DNA of 64,000 bases. It comes from Plantago major (lineage: Eukaryota; Streptophyta; Magnoliopsida; Lamiales; Plantaginaceae). Both the position numbers and the translations under genes were made by a program. The DNA lies in NCBI GenBank assembly GCA_026545765.1, contig CM048843.1, positions 21,201,646-21,265,645 of the forward strand, in the 5' to 3' direction. Of this stretch, positions 35,037-47,429 are shown in pieces; positions within the stretch are counted from its first letter, which is position 1, and the number at the start of each line of letters is the position of its first letter. The notes below the pieces were generated by a model. That model made no database searches, was not told where the DNA came from, and saw only the letters and a list, made by a program, of their open reading frames with translations.

Positions 35037-38000
35037 CTATCTTCTACCTTCAACCTTCACTGGCTTCTTCGGAACTCTAAAAGAAAAGATGCCCTTTGTG
35101 AGATCAACTGCACTTTGCTGATGACACACTTTTGATTGGGACGATGATTGCTTCAGAAGATCAAGCAAAGATGTCCCAGATGCTGTTTCGGCAGAAACAT
35201 CTTTATATTTACTCTTAGATGTGGTCTGTGAATAGCTATATTTAGCCGTATTATTCTTGGCTGGTCTTGCTTCCTGAGAAACCTGTGTATGAAGAACAGA
35301 TCCTGCATGATTCTCTTAAACAAAAATAGATACAAGTACGAGTTGAGCATAAACAAAAAAAAATAAGGGGCACGAGGTATTGATGGTTATTAAATCCAGT
35401 CAGACAACCCCCACAAGATAGGAAAAAGAACACCAAATAATAACCCTACTGTCAACAAATGCCATTGGACAAAGACAGAATAAATTAAGCACATCAAGAT
35501 ATTAGTACAACTCAGTGAATTCACTGAGTCTCTTATCAAATGCACAAGTTCACTTTTCTGCCTAACAAGAAATGGTTCATAACTGGACCCTGTTATAATA
35601 TGCAGAGTTCAGCGGGTAATAGTGTCTATGTAATTTTGTATGTATAAAAAAAACGTTCCTCAGAGGATATTCATGTAACTTACCGTGAAACTAAAAACTG
35701 CATAATATCATGAAAAACAACAGGAGCACTACATATAGGTTCTTAATTGACTGCAAACTGCACTAATGCAGCTGCAGATGATGATCAACCTTGATATAAA
35801 AGTTTCTATAAAAGACTTACCGTACTAGTGGAATCTTCTGACACTGAAATTGAACTCCGGCTGTTGCTATCATCCCTCCCAAATATGAAAGATCGAAAGG
35901 TTCCAGACCTTTGCTTGTGGCTTGGCGCAATAGGGTGGTTTGATACCCGTCCAAGGAAAGATGACTGCATTTTATATTAAGCAATAACATCAGATGAGAA
36001 ACTACAGGGGTCGCAAGTTGCAAGAAAAGGTAAAAGTCACAGTGACAACTCTCTACTGGGGTTGGATGACACCTGCAATCCCTAAATATACATGAAAGCA
36101 TCACATTTACAGCCAAGATTTAATATAACTACCGAGTCAATCATATGTACAATGATGTCTAGTTTGCTCTGCGACTTGAACTAAAAAGGTCCAGGATTAT
36201 CGAGAATGCCATGCAACTTAAACCAAACAAATGTACTTGCTGAAGGCCAGAAAGCAAACACTCTGTCCTTGAGAATATGCCAAGAAATAAAACTGAGACA
36301 ATACAATCATACAAACAACTAAGCCTTCATCCAAATAACTTGGGGTAAGCAACATGACCCAACACATGAACATATTTTGTCATCTAGTGCAGATAGGAAT
36401 TGTATCCTTTCTATGAAAGCTGTGCCGCATATAACCAATTCAATTGTGTAATTGAACTAAAAACAGGCCACTTAAAAGCTATTTTGTTAATTTATACTGT
36501 GGCATGGAAATTACCTTCGAACTGCTATTGCTACTTCCCCCTGTCAGCATTGAGTCAAATATTGCTGCATTTAAAAACTGACTGATGAGGGACGGATCAA
36601 AGGAAAATATTTTAAATTGAGTATCTAAACAGTGCATCTTACATGATGTTTTTGGCCTTTTCTTATTCTCAGAGACTATGTTAAGCTTCTTAATAAGGCC
36701 AAAAACTTCTCTTGAATTTTCATCATCTGCTGGTGACTCTACTCTAGTTTGCTCCTCCTGTTCCAATAAAAATGAAGCAAACAGATAAATATATATCCAG
36801 AAGAGTCTCACTGCAGTAGGAATATTAGAAAACAGATGTTAACAGAAGTTAAGAGGCCTACTTTTCTAATGAGAAGGCAATGTGCATGCCTACTCTGTGC
36901 ATCCTCTTCATCAGATACATAAACATCTTCTTTATCAGAAACCAACTGCAAAATTATCTGCTTGGCCTTTCTAATATTTACTTTGGTAGTATTCACTGGC
37001 AATGAATCTTCTTTGACTTCATCATTCAAATCCGCAATATCATCTTCACTTTCAGGTTCCTCATCTGTCAAAAATGTGTCTCTGAGTGCTGCGCCACATT
37101 TCAACCTCTGCATTAAATTATCAGTTCCAGCTGCATCTTGTTGCTCGAGCCACTTCTGGTGAAGTTCACTGCGTCTTTCTTTGTCACTGGGTCTTTCTTC
37201 ATAAGTGGTTGCTATCATGTCATTAAGTTCTTCAAGATCATCAATACCCTCATCTTCTTCATTTTCTTTGAAGCGCACAAGGTCATTGTCACTATCATCT
37301 TCTTCTTCAGCTTCATCATCAACAAAAAATTTGACAGGGTCACCCTTTGGAGAGGAGCTTCTCTCCATCATTCCATGAGGATGGGGATTGATATTCTCTT
37401 TGTCATTGTCATTGTCCTCTTCATCAGATGAACTGGAAATCAAATGATGGTCATATTTAGATAAAATATGCATTCTCAGAACTTAAAGTGGGAACAAAAT
37501 TAATCAGGATAATTAAATAAAAAACTACCAAAGAATAAAACCATTTACATACAATCTTCTCAAAATTCACAAACAAAAGTGAGAAGTCCAAATCCTAGTA
37601 CCTGTCATAAACTGGAGCAGAATCCAGGGTCAGGTTCAAAGAATGCAAAGATGGAGCAAACTCTTCTTCTGGCGGATTATTTACTTGTTCGGCTGAAGCT
37701 GCTAGTGGTTCTGAGTCATCAAAAAGATCCTGCAAATGTATCTTTGTAAGCAATTTAATGTATTTGTCAAAAAACAGAATAATCAATAGGGCAGTGCTGA
37801 GATAACCTGTGTATCATTCACTGGTGCTCGAAATAGAGGTGTGGGCACTTCTGTTTGTGACTGCAACAAACAAGTAGCAAATGTTAAGTACACAACTAAT
37901 TCCAGCAAGGACAAAATGTCCAGACAATGTAAAGAATAGTTTTCATAGTCAAAGTAAACGGAATTGCAGCATGAACTATAAACACATAAAGAATACGGAC

Positions 38001-39341
38001 ATGGAATTTTATAAATAACCAAATAATACATGAAGTTAAAAACACACCACATTCGCAGAATCATCTTCATGGCTGGACTGTTTTGGAGCATCATTTGATT
38101 CTTCCACATCTATGGCATCTATACTGCTCTCTCCATCAACGGGAGGCACAAGTTTCTCCTTTTCCACTCCCTTGGCCACAGTTTGTTCATTCCCATCTTC
38201 ACCAAAAACATCAAGGTCCACCTGTTGATCTGTTAGCATGTTGTTCTCCTCATAATTATAACTCCTGTTAATAATAATACTCATGGTCAATACTATAGCT
38301 ACTCGGATAAATCAATGATTTCTGATTAAAAAAACAAAAACACTGATAGAAGTTAGAGCAAATCAGAAGGATAAATTAAAGTCTACCTACATTTTCGAGA
38401 TCTCAAGTTTCCGCTTGCGAATTTTCTCTAGAACTGATGATATTGGCTTCTGAACCATCGGTATAGGTTTAAAGGATGCATTTCTACTTTCTAACCAATA
38501 AGATAATGCAGAGCAAAACTTGATCAGACGCGAGCAATAAGGCACTACTTTAACATCATAAAAGTAGCAAAGAGATGATAAATATTCCGAAATGCTACCT
38601 CGCAATACTCTTTGAGATTCAGCATGAAGTTCCCTAAGGTACGCCTTCCGTTCCTGCAAAAATCCCCAAACCATACATCCAAACAATCATAAATTCATAA
38701 TCCCACGAATACAACACACAAACAGAAAACAAACAACAATAAATGCATCAAAGCAAAATACAAAAACAAAGAAAAACATTAACAGCTACCTTCTCTTCTC
38801 TCCTTTTATTAACTTGCGGCTTGGCTTTCGACTCGTCACCACCGTCTTTTTTCGCTCTCTTCTTCTTCTTCTTCTTCTCACCATCCACTCTCTCCTCAGA
38901 CAAATCCTCCTCGCCTCCCTTTCTCACATCTGAGTCATTCATCTTCCCATCCAAACCAACATCATCCATGACCTCATCATCAAACTCCAAAACCCTCTTA
39001 GTTTTCGGCTTCAGCACCTCACCAGCATCAAACTGCATTTCACTCTCCTTCTCATCAACATCAGCATCTTCATTTCCAATCCCTAGGGAAGGAGACTCCT
39101 GAGACAAACCGAGCTCTTCACTTGAACTCGAATCGTTGAAATCTAGAGGTTTGGGACTTCTCTCCAAGGCCTCCAGTTTGGCGAAATCAACTAATGATAG
39201 GAGAGGATCCATGATTTGATCGAGTGATTGAGTTTTTGGGGATTTTTGAGAACTGAATTTCTTCAGGCGCTTTAGCCGCCGGTTGATCTGCGGCGAGGGT
39301 TTGAGAGGCGAGAGCAGAATCTGCTCATCGTCGCTGTCCAT
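35037..39341 (-). CDS. Claspin/MRC1-like DNA replication checkpoint mediator
   Basis: Eleven exons join in frame to 743 residues: 39341-38790, 38653-38599, 38490-38391, 38264-38048, 37860-37807, 37729-37602, 37432-36862, 36757-36643, 36564-36515, 35964-35821 and 35282-35037. The N-terminus is acidic and Ser/Lys-rich. Exons 2-3 encode a strongly plant-claspin-like block (RKAYLRELHAESQRVLR, then FKPIPMVQKPISSVLEKIRK). Exon 7 holds the acidic MRC1-like domain (SSSDEEDNDNDKENINP, HQKWLEQQDAAGTDNLMQRL). The C-terminus ends in a basic FSFRVPKKPVKVEGRR. In yeast and animals claspin/Mrc1 travels with the replication fork and relays stalled-fork signals to checkpoint kinases. The plant role is inferred from that. 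Upstream E2F and telo-box sites fit S-phase expression. All exon junctions obey GT-AG and no break was found. Confidence 0.82.
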
Positions 39342-39439
39342 ATCGGTGATTCTGATGAAGAGTGAGATTGGAAATGGTGAAGTGAGAATGAGCGATTTGG
39401 TGTGGATCTGGAGTGATAATGGTGGAAAACATTGGGGAT

Positions 39440-39458
39440 TTAGGGTTTAGGCGGCAAA
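39440..39458 (-). promoter_or_regulatory. Telo box and E2F-type site upstream of the claspin-like gene
   Basis: Read on the minus strand, TTTGCCGC (39,458-39,451) fits the E2F consensus TTTSSCGC. TAAACCCTAA (39,449-39,440) is a telo box. They are adjacent and about 100 bp upstream of the start codon. This combination is typical of plant replication genes. Confidence 0.6.
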
Positions 39459-39459
39459 T

Positions 39460-40198
39460 GGTTCAAATTTTGAGGAACATTGCCACTTTCACCCGGGAAA
39501 TAGTGGAGGGAAATCTTGGGAAAGTCACCAAAATTCGGAAAAACAAAAAACAAACCTTATTTCAAATAGTAATTCTAATCATCTAGAATATTTTGTGATT
39601 TTTTTGCATGCGACTAAAATTCATCGGGTTTTAACTAATGATTAGTAACTAATTTTAGTTGAGTTTTGAAAAATTATGTTTGATATATAATTAAAAATTT
39701 ATAGGTTTTTATATGTTTGTTATGTAGTTTGTGTAAAAGGTGAATAACTTGTGTAAGATGTGATGATTATTGAAATTTGATAAAATAAATTTGATTGGAC
39801 TAATTTTTTATTTTAAGATTGTTAAATTTAGCTGAAATCGTTTTATAGTGTGGTTGAAGGATTGGAAGTATGTTTATTATATGGACAAAGATTTTAGTCC
39901 AATTTTACCCAATTGAAAAATGTCATTGTGCAAGTGTATTAAAGTTGTTAGTCAAATGCAACAAGTGCTCAAAATTAATTGAAGTTTGGTCGGTTCTTAA
40001 CCAAACAGTCACTTTGTGTTTTGCAATTGAATGTTATTTTTATTTTATTTAATTGAACTAAAGGTCTAAACTAGATAATTTAATACATATCAAAACGTTA
40101 CTGGATGATCCTTAAATTGTTTCGGAGTGTTTGGCTTTCAATTCGAGTTAAGTTTCTTAACACAATTCCAGTTTATTCCGTTTGTTTTCTCTATATCA
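39460..40198. other. Intergenic, nothing recognised
   Basis: AT-rich promoter-side spacer of the claspin-like gene up to the LTR element. No gene is supported. Confidence 0.4.
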
Positions 40199-40203
40199 TT
40201 ATA

Positions 40204-42595
40204 TGTTGTGACGCTAATCCCAACTGGTAGTTCGTGGTGCAAACTACTGATTGATCCGCCCGGATTATGGCACCTCCAAGAAATCTTGGCACAGTTTCAC
40301 CTATTTTTAGGGTATTTTCACAGCTAGACAGTTGTCTAACCAGTGCATGCAAAGCGGTAAATTCGGTGGAAATATTCTTTGTCATTTATAAGAGCGTAAT
40401 TAGGGTTAAGCCCTGAGATCCTATTTATACTGGCTACCTGACAGAGTATTTCAGCAGTCCAGAGTTCTAATGAAAATAAATAATAAAAAGAGATATGCAG
40501 AAATATTTAAAAGATCCTAACTAATCTACTTGCCATATCTTTTAGAGATAATCTAGCAAATGCATGATTCTTCTAGATTTCTCGCTCCTAATGATTATCC
40601 TAGAGATATTATTCCTAATAACTGAAAGATACTAATATTCCACCGGACTAGGCTTGTTTGGCGAACTCTAGCCACTTTGATTATTTCGTGATGGGTCGGT
40701 AAAGCCCATAGTCCCATCACTACCGCCCCCTAAAGACGAGCCTTGTCCCCAAGGCTCATTCAAGCGACGTCTCCTCTTGAAATCCGTAGCCCCTTCGTTC
40801 GCGTGCCATCCTCTCGCTCCTTCCCGGATGCGCCTTGATGCGGCTCTTCCTTCCTCATCACTCGAGATCTCAGCAATCTCCATGGAATGCATTCGCGTTT
40901 CCAGAACAGGTGCAGAAAGCAGGGGCATGGTTGGCATGACCGGTGAGTACAGACAGATAAAATTGGACCTCATAGGGTGACCGCTAGCGGTTTTGAGATC
41001 CAATCCGGCCAATGCCGGTTCCCTAAGAAACCCATGCCTTCTTGCAAAGTCGTGGGTTACGAAGTTCTAACACGAGCCATAATCGACCAGTATGGAGGCC
41101 AGATGCCCCCCAATCATGCTGGTGAACCGTAGTGGGTGGATCTTATCAAGAGAATCCATAACCGGTCCCCCTTCGATAAAGTCTAACCCCAGTTGTAGTC
41201 GCCCCCCTTTTCTCCTCCTCTCTTCTCAGGGTCGCCGAGCCCTGGCACGTCTCCAATCGTTTCCTGGGGATATGACGACTCACCTATGTGTTCGTGATCT
41301 GGGTACTCAAACTTCCCCATAGCTTATGACACTCTCCTACTTGTTCCCTTTTATCCTACTTCACATTTGCGGACGATTTCCTACTCCAGATGCATTCAGC
41401 TGCCCTGCACGCGCCTCCACGTGATGATCCCCCTATCTCACGCGCCCAACACGCTCTTATGGCGCGTCTCCTTCAACAGTCGGCTGGTGCGTGTAATACA
41501 CACGCTCACGCTCTCCCCCTTCCATGCTTCGCGCGCCGCTCTTGCTTTCCCAGCTTGTTGGTTCTCCCGGCTCTTCCAAATCGCCCGGTTCTCCCGGATC
41601 ATCTGGTTCGACAAAAAATCATGGTCTAACCAACCCCTAGTCCAACCCATCTGCCTGGTCCTTCTTCACCAATCTGCCTGCCTCTCTCCTTCCGCCATTG
41701 ACGAAGATCGAGAGCTTGAGAGCTTCGATTTCGTCGTTCCTTTCCTCCTCTCTCTCGTCCTCCTTCTTCTCTTCGCTCCCTTCTTCCTCCAGAGTTCCTT
41801 CCCACCCCATATCCCTGACCCCGAATCCCTCGTCCTCTTCTTCCTCTCTTGTCGTCGTCTCCTCCTCCGGTTCCTTTCCCCCTTGCCTTCTCTCATCTTC
41901 CTCCTGTCCGCTCCTCTCCCTTTCCTCCCTCTTGTCGATGTCGATCACCTTTCATCCAAATTGAAGAGATCCGATCATAGCCCGGATTTCCCCAACTATG
42001 TTCTTCATCTTGGTCAACCGCTCCTTCGTCTTGGTCGAGTTATGCAGCGAATTCGTCTTGCCCATAGGGTTCGGAACCTGCTCTGGTACCAAATGTTGGG
42101 ACGCTAATCACAATTGGTAGTCTGTGGTGCGAACTACTGATTGATCCGCCCAGATTAGGGTGCCTCAAAGAGATCTTGGCACAATTTCACCTATTTCTAG
42201 GGCATTTTCACAGCTAGACGGTTGCTTAACCGGTGCACGCAAAGCAGTAAATTCGGTGGAAATATTATTTGTCATTGATAAAAGCGTAATTAGGGTTAAT
42301 CCTCGAGATATTTATAATTTGCCACGGCAGTATTTGAGCGATCAGAGTTATAATGGAAATAAATAATAAGAAAAGATATTCAGAAATATTTGAAAAATCC
42401 TAACTAATCTACTTGCCTTATCTCTTAGAGAGAAACTAGCAATTGTTTGATTATTCTAGATTTCAGGCTCCTAATGATTATCCTAAATATATTATTCCTG
42501 AAAGATACTAATATTCTACCGGATCGGGCTTGTTTGGCGAACTCTAGCCAATTTGATTAATTCGTGATGGATCAGCAAAGTACAGAGTCCCATCA
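40204..42595 (-). mobile_element. Short LTR retrotransposon with gag/protease remnant only
   Basis: Two LTRs, 40,204-40,719 and 42,094-42,595, start TGTTG and end CCCATCA. They are flanked by TTATA at 40,199-40,203 and 42,596-42,600. Orientation is minus. On that strand a primer-binding site (TGGTACCAGAGC, complementary to initiator Met tRNA) lies just inside the right LTR, and a purine tract (AGGGGGCGG) lies just before the left one. The 1.37-kb interior encodes on minus an acidic Glu/Arg-rich stretch (about 41,948-41,640). Near 41,110 comes a retropepsin-like piece (MIGGHLASILVDYGS) broken by a stop. Reverse transcriptase and integrase are absent. The LTRs differ by many substitutions and indels, so the insertion is not recent. 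Protease style suggests a Ty3/gypsy origin. Confidence 0.88.
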
Positions 42596-42600
42596 TTATA

Positions 42601-43283
42601 TCTTAGAATATGTACTCACTTACATTTTGATATCTACACTTTTATACATGTTTACCGGTAGAAAATTTTAGTTTTGATATTTTAAAGGAAAAATTGGTCG
42701 GAAAAGAGCCGTGAGTACTGAGTAGTAACATTTCACCTAAAATTAGGACGTGAGTCGCCCAAATTCATTTTATAAGTTGACAAATTCTACATGAAATTAA
42801 ACTTTATAATTTGAAATCGACTTTCACCTCTTTAAGTAGTTTTTACAACCAAAAAAAAAAGAAAAAAAAAAAGTTTGCATTTAGTCCCATTGCAATTCTT
42901 TTACTCACGTTTATGTAGTTTTTTAAACCACGTATAACAAATTTTCTAATAAATCTCTTTTATCAACTTATTCATAAAATGAATTCGTTAAAATAAATTA
43001 AAGATGTCATAAAGCCTAGTTCGATGCCAACCAGGGTTCGCACTTAGTAGTCGATGCGATGCCTCTCAAACTTCTGTTTTCTTTTGCAATTTTCTCCAGA
43101 TAGTCATCAGCTTGTCAAATGTAGATAATTTACCAAACGCAACAAAACCCGCAGATTTTAAATGATTGCTGCAAACTGAAAAAGGGTATATATGCCATGT
43201 TTGAAGGCCTAAAATATTTAAATTAATCATAATACCACATTGTCTAAATTAACTCGTCGTCACCGTTGAGGTTGAGAATAGGG
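42601..43283. other. Intergenic, nothing recognised
   Basis: AT-rich spacer between the LTR element and the 3' end of OEP24. It presumably includes the OEP24 3' untranslated region. An A-rich tract lies at about 42,850-42,870. Confidence 0.4.
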
Positions 43284-46200
43284 TCACACTTCAAAGTCCC
43301 AGCTAGTCTCAGCGATTAGTTTAGGCATTTTTTTCTCCTCAGCTAAGTTCATGGATGCTGTAACCTGCATAACCGGAGAGATGAGTTTAATCAGATGCCT
43401 ACATAATCAGCAATTCAGCACCCTTTCAAAGCTGCTGATGCATAGCGTTGCTGAATCTCAAACTGTGCAAAGAAAATTAATCGACGTGGTGCCAGAGGCG
43501 TGCAATCAAGCAAACAAGTAAACTGTGATGGTAGTTAACCCCATAAAGTGCGGACAAAATTTCATGTAGTTGGATTCAGACTGTATTTCAACAGTCAGAA
43601 ACTCGCAGATAAAGAGGAGCATTCACAAGAAGCTACCTTCTGTGTTTCATTCTTTGCAGCTACAATCATATCTGGCTTTCTGGTTTTGTTTTATACTCAA
43701 TGAAGTATTGTGTTGTGTGCATGAAATACTAAAAAACATCGCTAAGGGTTAAAGAGGTAGACATATACTACAAGTGCAGTTAAACGACTAAAGCATGTAC
43801 TCTTTAGTTTCAGATGGTAATGGGAGTAATGGGATATAAAAGGTAAGTTGACACCAAATGCTGCATGGACTACTCGTCTGGCTGAAATAATTAGGAATTC
43901 AAGGATTACCTCTGTCTGAGTTTCCTTCATTGTCAGGACAAGGGTTTTTCTAATACTAACAATACAAGTTACTTGTTACTAGCAAACATCTTCCCAAATC
44001 AAATGAGTACCTCTTGTTATTAATGTCTCAATCAAAGACATTATCATGGCAGCTATAAGACCGCACTTGCATATGAAAACACTAAAGGACTCCTATTTGT
44101 AATCTATCCCAATTCCTGTGCAGTTTAACACCAAATTTTTACTAGATACCATCTCTGTCCAATTGAAGAAACTAGTACTTTTATGGTTGAAAGGAACTTG
44201 AAAAAATTGTGTGTTGAAAAAATTGTGTTGCAATGTGACAAACTCCTATTTAATTTAACAATAATAGCTAGAAACACAACTTCTAGAGCTACCGATCAAG
44301 CAGACATCCCAAAACATCAGACAGAATTATAGTGGAGTGACTTGAAACATCACAGAATGAGTCAAGCTGCCGATGACAGAATGAGTCAAGCTGCCGATGA
44401 TATAGTCAAAAAGTTTCATTTGGACTAAGACACCATTAACCATAAGATCTCAGATAATTATTAACTTAAGCAGCTACAAGCAGGTCTTTAAAGAGATGTT
44501 CCACCTTTGTAAGAACCCATAATTTTTATTTTAATTCGATTTTATGGTTTTATTTTATTTTTACAGTGGATCGGGCCTAGTGATATTTTTCAAACTCAAT
44601 TTTCAGATTTTAGGCCCGAGCCCACCTATAGTAATATATGGATTCCAAAACCCTTCTCCAGCTACCTTTTTGTTGCCGCAAAACTGAGTTTTGGTGAGTC
44701 TCTTTCCTGTCCGCAAATTTATTTAATGCCTAGAGTTTTCTTCATCAAATTCACTATCTTAAGCAAGATGACATCATCATTAATAGGTTTTATTTGTGCA
44801 TGTTTACTTGCGTATCCTCACATCAAACCAAATTATTTTACAAAACTTGCATGATGACATCATCCGTTAGCACTTCAGGTTTCAAAGTTTCAGCTTGTGT
44901 CTCGATGAACCAGTCCACCATCTTTGGCGCTTGTTTTGATTTATTTAGCTTTTGATATTTAATTTGGGTTCTTACATTGTAGTGGTAATTTGGAGAGTTT
45001 GAGGTGCAAGTTAGTGGAGCGTTAGTGTGGATGTAGTTGGTGTAAGCTTCGAGTCGACTTTGAGGTAAGGGGAACTCTTGACACTTTTGCTTCTATTTTA
45101 TTGTTATCGTATATATATATGTATGTTTTATGATTGACAAACTACTTATGGTTATTATACCAAGGAATAGGACTTGGTATAATAATCTATTCGAAAAGTA
45201 TCCATAAATGTTTTACTGCGAGTGCGATGTGTGTAAATTGTTTTGTTCAAAAGCATGGATTGAAAATATATTTTATGTCATCGATATGCCTATGAATTGT
45301 TTGGGCCCTTTCGAGGGAATGTCGTGCTTTTGGAGATCTCCCATTGTTATGTTATCTCTTTAGTAGGGCATTGTTATTGTTATGTAAAAGCCGACATGTG
45401 TGCCACCACAGTTCGTGTGGCCGTAGTGTATGTTTGATTGAGCAAAATAAGTACATCGTTATTGTTTTGATAATGTTCCATACAAATGATTTTGACTATA
45501 TTATATATTGGCGAGTGTATATATATGTATGATTTACTACTGTACTTGATCCCGGGTAAAAGTGCCAGGAGCTCACCCTTACACCTTTTTTTCAGTTGAG
45601 TAATTGACTGTGATTTGGAGGAGGTTGCTAGTGGAGGCAAGGTCGAATTATAACAAGTAGTGGTGTTTAGATGAGTCTTGTAATTTCTGAAACTGTAATA
45701 AGTCGGATTTCTAAAATTGTATCTATTGTATTTGAGTTGTAGTTGCTATGTTGTTGTACCACTCTTTTCAAAATGTTTTATAACTAAAATTGAGGCTTCG
45801 TCTTGGCGTGAGCCCATCTCACGATAGACGGCCGGTCGCGCCGAAGTATTTTGGTTTCGGGGCGTGATAACCTTTCTGTAGTTCCATTTAAATTATTTAA
45901 TATCGTTGAGAATGCTCATAATATTTCTCATGAAAGTTTAGCAAACTCAAATCAGGTCCCTCACAGTGAATCTCTAGAGCTGGGCTCAGTAAATTGCATT
46001 CTAAAATTGTTTGTTCTCCATGGAAGATCTACCCTATAATCCTCAAACATGTATATGTGCATCATAGACGACAAAGCTACCAATCACCATGCTTCATATC
46101 TAACTTAACAGCTCGAAATCTTCAAAAATAACCAATGTGGAAAGGAGAGCAATATTTAATTGAGATCAGACAGCAATAGCAACTAAGCGATAAATATACC

Positions 46201-47316
46201 ATTATTGGCTCTTACCTTAAATGATCCGTGCAGCTTCGAACTCCGCGACCACTCAAGCCCCAGATTCTTGCTGGAAGTCTGATACGTCGCTCTGAGCGAA
46301 TCACCCCCATACACCCTACGCATCACTGCAAAATCCCACGCATTCTTACCCATATCATAGCTCGGCTCAAACGTTGTCACTCCATTATGAACATAAGTAT
46401 ACTTCAACTTTGTATTCTCAGTCCCAAGCACATGATTTGCCGAAACCTTATTCGCCGAGTCAATCACCAAAGTTCCATCTAATATCGTCCTCTGATCGCC
46501 TTTGCTATGAATGTAAGTCAAGTTCAACGGTTTCTCAGCTACCTTAACCGAATTCATAAACTGGAACCTGAAATCCTACATACAACAGCTCCAATAATCA
46601 ATTACCTGTCAAGCTACACAAATGTTGAGCAAAGGATGAAATTCTGACTCTGGGCACGTATAATTTAAGAGTCTTGAATTGGAAAAGACAGAAATGTAAG
46701 CTGTATTCATAAACTGAAACCTGATAGCCTACAACTACAGAAATTTCTCGGTATGCATAAACACTATCAAATTATGAAAAAGGCTTAATCTTGCAGACAT
46801 ATACTATATGCTAAGAGGTCAGTATGAATGAAATTCAGAATATGGGTTTGTATAATGACCAAGTCTTGAGTTGGAATTTGGAAATGAGAAGAGAAAAGGC
46901 ATGTATAAACTGATGCCTGAACCCTACACATAACAACTCCAATCAATCAATTGCCAGACAAACTCCACAGATTTGCATACTATCAAATTTGAAAAGATTC
47001 AATCTTTGAATCAAATATGTACCAAAAAGTCAGCAGCAATGAAATTCTAAATCTGGGTATGCAAGATTAACCAAGTCTTAAGTTGGAATTTGGAAATAAG
47101 AAGAAAGAAGGTTACCTTTTTGGGGACGTTGTAATCGACCATAAAGAAACCAGGTTTCTCGACGGCTAAAGCTAAGCCGTTCAAGCTGGGGCCATTGACG
47201 ACGGTGGCGTCGGTGAGGGAAGTGCGGAGCCTGAAGTCGCCGGCGTTGAAGGTGACGGTGGTGGAGGCGTTAGCCTTTTCCGGCTCGTATCTAGCTTTAA
47301 ACGACGCTTTCATCAT
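43284..47316 (-). CDS. OEP24: Outer envelope pore protein of 24 kDa (plastid)
   Basis: Three phase-0 exons, 47316-47116, 46575-46216 and 43364-43284, give 212 residues after the stop is removed, close to the length I recall for known OEP24 proteins. Recognisable stretches are [52 protein letters not shown]-like [17 protein letters not shown] and [16 protein letters not shown]. The tail is [11 protein letters not shown]...SWDFEV. OEP24 forms a beta-barrel, voltage-gated pore in the chloroplast outer envelope that passes sugar phosphates, ATP and other metabolites. The start could be either of two adjacent Met codons (47,316 or 47,313). The 2.85-kb last intron contains a solo LTR, and the first intron is built of repeated junction-like segments. 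No coding break was found. Confidence 0.93.
44352..44399. repeat. 24-bp perfect tandem duplication
   Basis: ACAGAATGAGTCAAGCTGCC followed by GATG is repeated exactly twice inside the last OEP24 intron, just upstream of the solo LTR. Confidence 0.9.
44508..45869. mobile_element. Solo LTR (1,362 bp) in the last OEP24 intron
   Basis: The segment starts TGTAAGAACCC and ends GGGGCGTGATA, one base from the canonical CA end. It is flanked by ACCTT at 44,503-44,507 and 45,870-45,874. The termini resemble those of Ty3/gypsy (chromovirus-type) LTRs. No internal gag-pol sequence is present, so it most likely arose by recombination between two LTRs. No protein is encoded. Confidence 0.85.
46556..47105. 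repeat. Degenerate repeats making up OEP24 intron 1
   Basis: Three related blocks start near 46,556, 46,708 and 46,903 with CATAAACTG then AACCTGAAATCCTACA or variants. Each runs on into GAAATTCTGA...TTGGAATT-type sequence. The first block overlaps the start of exon 2, so the others are decayed copies of the exon-intron border. Confidence 0.65.
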
Positions 47317-47429
47317 TTTTTTCTTGGTGTGGCTGATAAGGTTTGACAGAGAGAACCAAGTCAAGTAGGTGAGTTTTGTTTTGAGCAGAGTAGAGAAGAA
47401 GATCGAGGTTTTTTTCTTGTTTTATCGGA

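Noticed and set aside
41367-42107. 246-residue + strand frame
   Set aside because: It is antisense to the Glu/Arg-rich gag-like stretch of the minus-strand LTR element; its Leu/Ser/Pro richness comes from that CT-rich strand.
46228-46482. 84-residue + strand frame
   Set aside because: Antisense shadow of OEP24 exon 2.
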